From: Anaerolineales bacterium | GTDB taxonomy: Bacteria; Chloroflexota; Anaerolineae; Anaerolineales; UBA6663 | Length of the DNA: 5,304 nt | Reading direction: 5' to 3' | NCBI GenBank assembly: GCA_017999235.1 | Contig: JAGOBN010000331.1 | Coordinates: 1-5,304 of the forward strand | Shown here: positions 1 through 5,304 of the stretch, piece by piece | Numbering within the stretch: the stretch's first letter is position 1 | Layout of the letters: every line of letters starts with the position of its first letter | Notes under the pieces: generated by a model | Database searches by the model: none | The model's input: only the letters and a program-made list of their open reading frames with translations | What the model was told of the DNA's origin: nothing | Made by a program: the position numbers and the translations under genes

Positions 1-146
1 AGGCCGCCTGGCTGCGGGTCAAGGGTGGCCTGGAGCCCCTTCCAGCGGATCAACTTCTGGGGGTCGATAAAGAACGCGAAGATTGTCTCAGCGCGGGCCT
101 GAATATAAATTGCACGCTCTACAATATCTGATTTTTCAGCCGCCAT
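1..146 (-). CDS. SRPBCC (START/AHSA1-like) family protein, N-terminal part, truncated by window edge
   Basis: The minus strand from ATG at 146 is open to the window edge and gives 48 residues beginning MAAEKSDIVERAIYIQAR. The pattern V-x-R-x-I-x-I-x-A-x-x-E-x-I-F-x-F-F-x-D-P, then a tryptophan followed by KG (W35-K36-G37) and D43-P44-x-P46-G-G, is the N-terminal signature of AHSA1-like SRPBCC domain proteins, a helix-grip fold with a deep hydrophobic ligand pocket. The start is supported by AGGAG at 156-160, nine bases upstream. The gene lies 39 bases downstream of an ArsR-type repressor on the same strand, a pairing that is common for this family. Ligand and activity cannot be told from this fragment; such proteins are often annotated only as polyketide cyclase/START-like or Hsp90-activator-like, and the latter name does not imply an Hsp90 role. 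Probably about 140-160 aa when complete (family knowledge). Confidence 0.85.
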   Translation of the reverse strand, partial: MAAEKSDIVERAIYIQARAETIFAFFIDPQKLIRWKGLQATLDPQPGG

Positions 147-162
147 ATAGACCGTCTCCTAA

Positions 163-179
163 ATATAAGCACTTACTAA
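163..179 (-). promoter_or_regulatory. Putative ArsR operator, copy 1, in front of the SRPBCC gene
   Basis: The 17-bp element reads TTAGTAAGTGCTTATAT on the minus strand. It matches the element in the repressor promoter (583-599) at 15 of 17 positions. Its core at 166-175 is an inverted repeat, TAAG-CA-CTTA, of the sort dimeric winged-helix repressors bind. It sits between the repressor stop codon and the AGGAG of the SRPBCC gene, so a bound repressor would block transcription entering or starting there. Seen: repeat and symmetry. Inferred: that the neighbouring ArsR protein binds it. Confidence 0.65.
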
Positions 180-185
180 ATTATA
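180..185 (-). promoter_or_regulatory. Possible -10 box (TATAAT) for the SRPBCC gene
   Basis: A perfect TATAAT reads on the minus strand immediately upstream of operator copy 1, at the very end of the repressor gene. A start site about seven bases downstream would fall inside the operator. No good -35 box is visible 16-18 bases upstream (the 17-base position reads AAAGCT), so a separate promoter for this gene is possible but not secure in an AT-rich stretch where such hexamers arise by chance. Confidence 0.3.
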
Positions 186-557
186 TTATGAGCGTGGTCC
201 GGAGCTTTTCCAGAAAGTGGCGGCCGGCGCCGCTGGGGTCGGGGGAAGGGTGAAGCTGCTCTCTTCCGCTTCGGCCTGTTCTTTGAGGCGCTGCAGGCTG
301 TCCGCCCAGAAGGCATCCAGGAAGCCGCGCACTTCCGCCAGACCCTCCGGCCGGGCGCGGTAGAGGCGGCGGGTGCCCAGCCGGCGGACGGTGACCAGGC
401 CGGCCTCCGCCAGCACTTTGAGATGCTGGGAGATTGCGGGCGGGGTCACGTCTGGGAAGCGGGCGGCGATCTCACCCGAGGTCAGTTCGGCCTCGCGCAC
501 CAGGCTGAGAATATCGCGCCGGCGGGGTTCGGCAATCGCGTGCAGGACAGTATCCAT
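186..557 (-). CDS. ArsR/SmtB-fold winged-helix transcriptional repressor (metal-independent type)
   Basis: A 123-aa protein with an ArsR-type winged helix-turn-helix over residues 3-70. It opens with LHAIAEPRRRDILSLV (5-20), continues with the first HTH helix LTSGEIAARF (25-34), the recognition helix TPPAISQHLKVLAEAGLV (38-55) and a basic wing VRRLGTRRLYRAR (57-69). This is the DNA-binding dimer fold. The protein has no cysteine at all, so the classical alpha3 metal site (ELCVCDL type) is missing; it belongs with the cysteine-free ArsR proteins usually paired with SRPBCC genes. After residue 80 comes an FWxDxLxxLK segment, as in those relatives, then a Pro/Ala-rich tail (about 101-123) likely to be disordered. 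The start at ATG 557 fits the family N-terminus; only a weak GAG-type ribosome site precedes it. A promoter and a putative operator lie just upstream, pointing to autorepression. The effector is unknown. Confidence 0.92.
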   Translation of the reverse strand: MDTVLHAIAEPRRRDILSLVREAELTSGEIAARFPDVTPPAISQHLKVLAEAGLVTVRRLGTRRLYRARPEGLAEVRGFLDAFWADSLQRLKEQAEAEESSFTLPPTPAAPAATFWKSSGPRS

Positions 558-582
558 GGTGATCTGCGTTCTCGTTGAATAT

Positions 583-599
583 ATATTAGCACTTACTTA
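583..599 (-). promoter_or_regulatory. Putative ArsR operator, copy 2, inside the repressor's own promoter
   Basis: The minus strand reads TAAGTAAGTGCTAATAT, differing from copy 1 (163-179) at two of 17 positions. The imperfect inverted-repeat core is at 586-595. It overlaps the -10 box and the downstream part of the promoter spacer, the classic place for autoregulation. Conservation of the element at two sites bracketing a repressor gene is the main evidence that it is an operator; binding itself is inferred. Confidence 0.7.
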
Positions 600-611
600 C
601 AAAAGCGTCAA
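583..611 (-). promoter_or_regulatory. Sigma-70-like promoter of the arsR-SRPBCC operon
   Basis: On the minus strand a -35 box TTGACG (606-611) is separated by exactly 17 bases from a -10 box TAATAT (583-588). The predicted start, near 576, leaves a leader of about 19 bases before the repressor ATG at 557. The surrounding DNA is AT-rich in contrast to the flanking genes. The second half of the spacer and the -10 box coincide with operator copy 2, so repressor binding would exclude RNA polymerase. Confidence 0.7.
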
Positions 612-640
612 CTAATTATTTGGGTGGAGCTTTAAACACG

Positions 641-670
641 GAGCCGCCCCTGTAGCTGTTGGGGCGGCTC
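641..670 (-). terminator. Hairpin downstream of clpB, probable transcription terminator
   Basis: GAGCCGCCCC at 641-650 and GGGGCGGCTC at 661-670 are perfect reverse complements, giving a 10-bp GC-rich stem with a 10-base loop. It begins 29 bases past the clpB stop codon at 700-702 and precedes the next promoter on the same strand. The tract after the stem on the minus strand (CGTGTTTAAAGC) has only a short T run, so termination may be weak, or the hairpin may mainly protect the 3' end of the mRNA. On the plus strand there is no T run and no gene to terminate. Confidence 0.65.
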
Positions 671-699
671 ACGGCCTGCTGGGTCCAACGGGCGAGGTG

Positions 700-3267
<2,568 letters not shown>

Positions 3268-3273
3268 GGGTTG

Positions 3274-3278
3274 CCTCC
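3274..3278 (-). promoter_or_regulatory. Ribosome binding site of clpB
   Basis: GGAGG on the minus strand, six bases before ATG 3267. It decides between two in-frame ATG codons at 3267 and 3261 (protein begins MNM) in favour of the first. Further upstream on this strand I find no convincing sigma-70 promoter, no CIRCE inverted repeat (TTAGCACTC-N9-GAGTGCTAA) and no clear sigma-32-like boxes, so the heat-shock control of this clpB is not visible here. Confidence 0.8.
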
Positions 3279-3356
3279 ACGTCTTTCAGCCCCTCAGCCT
3301 ACCGGATTTGTGTTAAAGCTTCGTCGGCGGGCGTCTCCCCGGCGCGGGAAGTCGCC

Positions 3357-3382
3357 TATAATGACCGCCTCTCTCCCGGAGG
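3357..3382 (+). promoter_or_regulatory. -10 box and ribosome binding site of the aldo/keto reductase gene
   Basis: A perfect TATAAT is at 3357-3362 and GGAGG at 3378-3382, five bases before ATG 3388. A start site near 3369 would give a leader of about 19 bases. The matching -35 position (3334-3339, TCTCCC) is poor, so the promoter is likely but may need an activator. The ribosome site fixes the true start at 3388 although the reading frame stays open much further upstream, into DNA that is the reverse strand of clpB. Confidence 0.6.
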
Positions 3383-3387
3383 ATCCT

Positions 3388-4365
3388 ATGGACTACGTTA
3401 ACCTCGGCCGGACCGGGCTCAAGGTGTCGCGCCTGTGTCTGGGTATGATGACCTATGGCAGCCCGCAGTGGCGCAGCTGGGTGCTGGATGAAGACGCCAG
3501 CCGGCCGTTTGTGCGGCGCGCGCTGGAAGCCGGGATCAATTTCTTCGACACCGCCGACGTCTATTCCAACGGCGTGAGCGAAGAAGTCACCGGCCGCGCG
3601 CTGCGCGATTTCGCCCGGCGCGACGAGGTCGTGATCGCCACCAAAGTCTACAACCCAATGGGCGAGAAGCCCAATCAGCGCGGGCTCTCGCGTAAGCACA
3701 TCCTGCACGCCATCGACGACTCCCTGCGCCGGCTGGGCACCGACTACGTGGATCTTTACCAGATCCACCGCTGGGACAACGAGACGCCCATCGCGGAGAC
3801 CCTGGAAGCGTTGCATGACGTGGTGAAGGCCGGCAAGGCGCGCTATATCGGCGCCTCGTCAATGGCCGCCTGGCAGTTCGCGCAGGCGCTCTACTTGGCG
3901 GACCGGCGGGGCTGGGCGCGCTTCGTCACCATGCAGAATCACTATAACTTGATCTATCGGGAAGAGGAGCGCGAGATGCTGCCGCTCTGCCGGGCCGAGG
4001 GGGTGGGCGTGATCCCGTGGAGCCCGCTGGCGCGCGGTTTCCTGGCCGGCAACCGGACGGCGGAGAAGGGCGGGGCCACCGAGCGCGCCCGCACCGACGC
4101 CTTCGCGCATCAGATGTATTACCAGCCGGCCGATTTTCAAGTGGCGGAGCGCTGCGCCGCGATCGCGCAGCAGCGCGGCGTCCCGCCGGCGCAGGTGGCC
4201 CTGGCCTGGCTGCTGGGCCAGCCCGGCGTCACCGCGCCCATCATCGGCGCGAGCAAGCCGTATCAACTGGAAGACGCCCTCAGCGCGCTGACGCTCCAGC
4301 TGTCAGCCGAGGAACGCCGCGCTTTGGAAGAGCCGTACATCCCGCATGCTGTGCGGGGGCATTAA
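3388..4365 (+). CDS. Aldo/keto reductase, YajO-like
   Basis: A 325-aa NAD(P)H-dependent oxidoreductase of the aldo/keto reductase superfamily, a cytoplasmic (beta/alpha)8 barrel that reduces carbonyl groups. The catalytic tetrad is complete: D54 in NFFDTADVY, Y59, K86 in VIATK and H127 in YQIHRWD. Family features follow: the N-terminal LGRTGLKVSRLCLGMMTYG (6-24), a GKARYIGASS strand (149-158), QNHYNLIYREEEREMLPL (183-200), IPWSPLARGFL (209-219), and the cofactor-phosphate region IIGASK (285-290). As recalled, these blocks match Escherichia coli YajO closely along the whole length; that protein has been linked to making 1-deoxyxylulose 5-phosphate from ribulose 5-phosphate, but the substrate here cannot be read from sequence. 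The start at 3388 is set by GGAGG five bases upstream and by the family N-terminus. It is followed 35 bases later by thrB on the same strand, probably one transcript, with no obvious metabolic link. Confidence 0.95.
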   Translation: MDYVNLGRTGLKVSRLCLGMMTYGSPQWRSWVLDEDASRPFVRRALEAGINFFDTADVYSNGVSEEVTGRALRDFARRDEVVIATKVYNPMGEKPNQRGLSRKHILHAIDDSLRRLGTDYVDLYQIHRWDNETPIAETLEALHDVVKAGKARYIGASSMAAWQFAQALYLADRRGWARFVTMQNHYNLIYREEEREMLPLCRAEGVGVIPWSPLARGFLAGNRTAEKGGATERARTDAFAHQMYYQPADFQVAERCAAIAQQRGVPPAQVALAWLLGQPGVTAPIIGASKPYQLEDALSALTLQLSAEERRALEEPYIPHAVRGH

Positions 4366-4400
4366 GCGGACGGCCATCGTCAGCCATCGATCGGCGCCTC

Positions 4401-5304
4401 ATGAAAAAAGTCACCGTCAGCGTCCCCGCCTCCACCGCCAACCTCGGCCCGGGCTTTGATTGCCTGGGCCTGGCGCTGAGCCTGCGAAACACTATTGAAT
4501 TCTACGAGACCGCGCAAGGGCTGGAGATCGATGTGGAGGGCGAGGGCGAGGACCGGGTGGCCCTGGATGCCACCAACTTGATCGCGCGCGCGGCTGACCG
4601 GGTCTTTGAGAAGGTCGGCCGGCGGCCGGAGGGCCTGCGCCTCCACGCCGTCAACGGCATCCCGGTCGGCTCCGGCCTGGGCTCGTCCTCCAGCGCCATT
4701 GTGGGCGGCCTGGCAGCCGCCAACGCCCTGGTGGACGGCCGGCTGACGCGCGAGGAGCTGCTGCGCCTGGCCTGCGAAATCGAGGGCCATCCGGACAATG
4801 TCGCCGCCGCGCTGTTCGGCGGACTGATGCTGGTGAGCGCCAACGGCGAGGAACTGCTGAGCAAATCCCTGCCCATCCCGCCGCTCAAGGTGGTCATCGC
4901 CCTGCCGGAGATGCGGCTGCCGACGGCGGAGGCGCGCGCCGCCCTGCCGGCGCAGGTGCCGTTCAAGGACGCGGTCTTCAATATCGGCCGGGCGCTCTTT
5001 ACGGTGCAGGCGCTCACCCAGGCGGATTTTGAGCTGCTGCGTTTTGCCATGACAGATCGCCTGCATCAGCCCTACCGCAAGGCGTTGATCCCGGGCTTTG
5101 ATGAGGTGATGGCGGCCGCCCGCAAGGCCGGAGCGGCGGCGGCGGCGCTCTCCGGCGCCGGGCCGGCGCTGGTGGCGTTCGCCCCCGACCGGCATTGGGA
5201 TATCGCCGCCGCCATGAAAGCGGCCTTTGAGGCGGCCGGCCTGGGCTGCCGCACCTTCGTCCTGCCGGTTGATCGGCAGGGCGTACAGGTGCAGGTGAGC
5301 GTGA
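4401..5304 (+). CDS. thrB: Homoserine kinase ThrB, C-terminal end cut by window edge
   Basis: ThrB phosphorylates L-homoserine with ATP to O-phosphohomoserine, the step before threonine synthase, in the cytoplasm. The frame from ATG 4401 is open for 301 residues to the window edge, about the usual length of the family, so only the last few residues and the stop are missing. It is a GHMP kinase: N-terminal motif PASTANLGPGFDCLG (9-23), ATP-binding loop PVGSGLGSSSSA (88-99), the homoserine kinase block EGHPDNVAAALFGG (128-141) and C-terminal motif SGAGPAL (251-257). An alanine run (245-249) precedes the last motif. No in-frame ATG or GTG lies between the preceding stop and 4401, and the protein starts right at the family's first strand (KKVTVSVPAS). 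No Shine-Dalgarno sequence is visible in the 35-base gap after the aldo/keto reductase gene, and no promoter either, so cotranscription is likely. No other threonine-pathway gene is inside the window. Confidence 0.96.
   Translation, partial: MKKVTVSVPASTANLGPGFDCLGLALSLRNTIEFYETAQGLEIDVEGEGEDRVALDATNLIARAADRVFEKVGRRPEGLRLHAVNGIPVGSGLGSSSSAIVGGLAAANALVDGRLTREELLRLACEIEGHPDNVAAALFGGLMLVSANGEELLSKSLPIPPLKVVIALPEMRLPTAEARAALPAQVPFKDAVFNIGRALFTVQALTQADFELLRFAMTDRLHQPYRKALIPGFDEVMAAARKAGAAAAALSGAGPALVAFAPDRHWDIAAAMKAAFEAAGLGCRTFVLPVDRQGVQVQVSV

Noticed and set aside
373..615. Plus-strand open frame of 80 codons across the ArsR gene and its promoter
   Set aside because: It is the antisense of the winged-helix coding region, has Arg/Ser-rich composition, and extends over the AT-rich operator region without a ribosome site.
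3268..3387. CIRCE or HspR-type inverted repeat in front of clpB
   Set aside because: Searched for TTAGCACTC/GAGTGCTAA and CTTGAGT/ACTCAAG halves; only chance partial matches were found. The GCACTTACT repeats near 170 and 590 resemble a CIRCE half-site superficially but lack the second half and belong to the arsR locus.
3859..4266. Minus-strand open frames inside the aldo/keto reductase gene (also 3313-3816)
   Set aside because: Both are shadows of a gene with an intact catalytic tetrad; no start signals and no recognisable domains.
4380..5195. Minus-strand open frame (271 codons) opposite thrB
   Set aside because: thrB on the plus strand carries all GHMP kinase motifs. The opposite frame shows low-complexity Arg/Gln/Gly composition and no family resemblance.

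Overview
The window is a GC-rich bacterial chromosomal segment carrying five genes in two divergent groups. Three genes read leftward on the minus strand: clpB, then an ArsR-type repressor, then a START/AHSA1-like (SRPBCC) protein cut by the left edge. Two genes read rightward on the plus strand: a YajO-like aldo/keto reductase, then thrB (homoserine kinase), cut by the right edge. Strong GGAGG ribosome sites, sigma-70-like promoter boxes and full bacterial gene signatures place it in Bacteria. The overall flavour (GC-rich codon use, ClpB N-terminus, arsR-SRPBCC pair) would fit Chloroflexota or another deep-branching GC-rich phylum, but this is a weak inference and nothing in the window fixes the taxon.

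Left region (1-611): the SRPBCC gene starts at 146 and runs off the window. The repressor gene ends 39 bases upstream of it. The DNA around this pair is conspicuously AT-rich compared with the genes. Two nearly identical 17-bp elements occur, one in the repressor promoter (583-599) and one between the two genes (163-179). The first lies in the spacer and -10 box of a good sigma-70-like promoter. This is the clearest regulatory signal in the window and reads as a self-repressed ArsR circuit with a second operator in front of its partner gene.

Middle (641-3267): a perfect 10-bp hairpin sits 29 bases past the clpB stop codon, and clpB itself is full length (855 aa) with both AAA+ modules, the coiled-coil middle domain and the N-terminal domain intact. 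ClpB is the heat-shock disaggregase that works with DnaK/DnaJ/GrpE. No CIRCE-type operator was found in front of it.

Right (3268-5304): a 120-bp divergent intergenic region holds the clpB ribosome site on one strand and a TATAAT box plus GGAGG for the aldo/keto reductase on the other. The reductase keeps its whole catalytic tetrad. thrB follows after 35 bases with no visible promoter, so the two are probably cotranscribed; thrB is complete except for its last residues and stop codon.

I see ordinary housekeeping and stress genes plus a small repressor circuit. I do not see evidence for a new defence, mobile or RNA-based system, and there are no tRNA, rRNA, CRISPR or insertion-sequence features.
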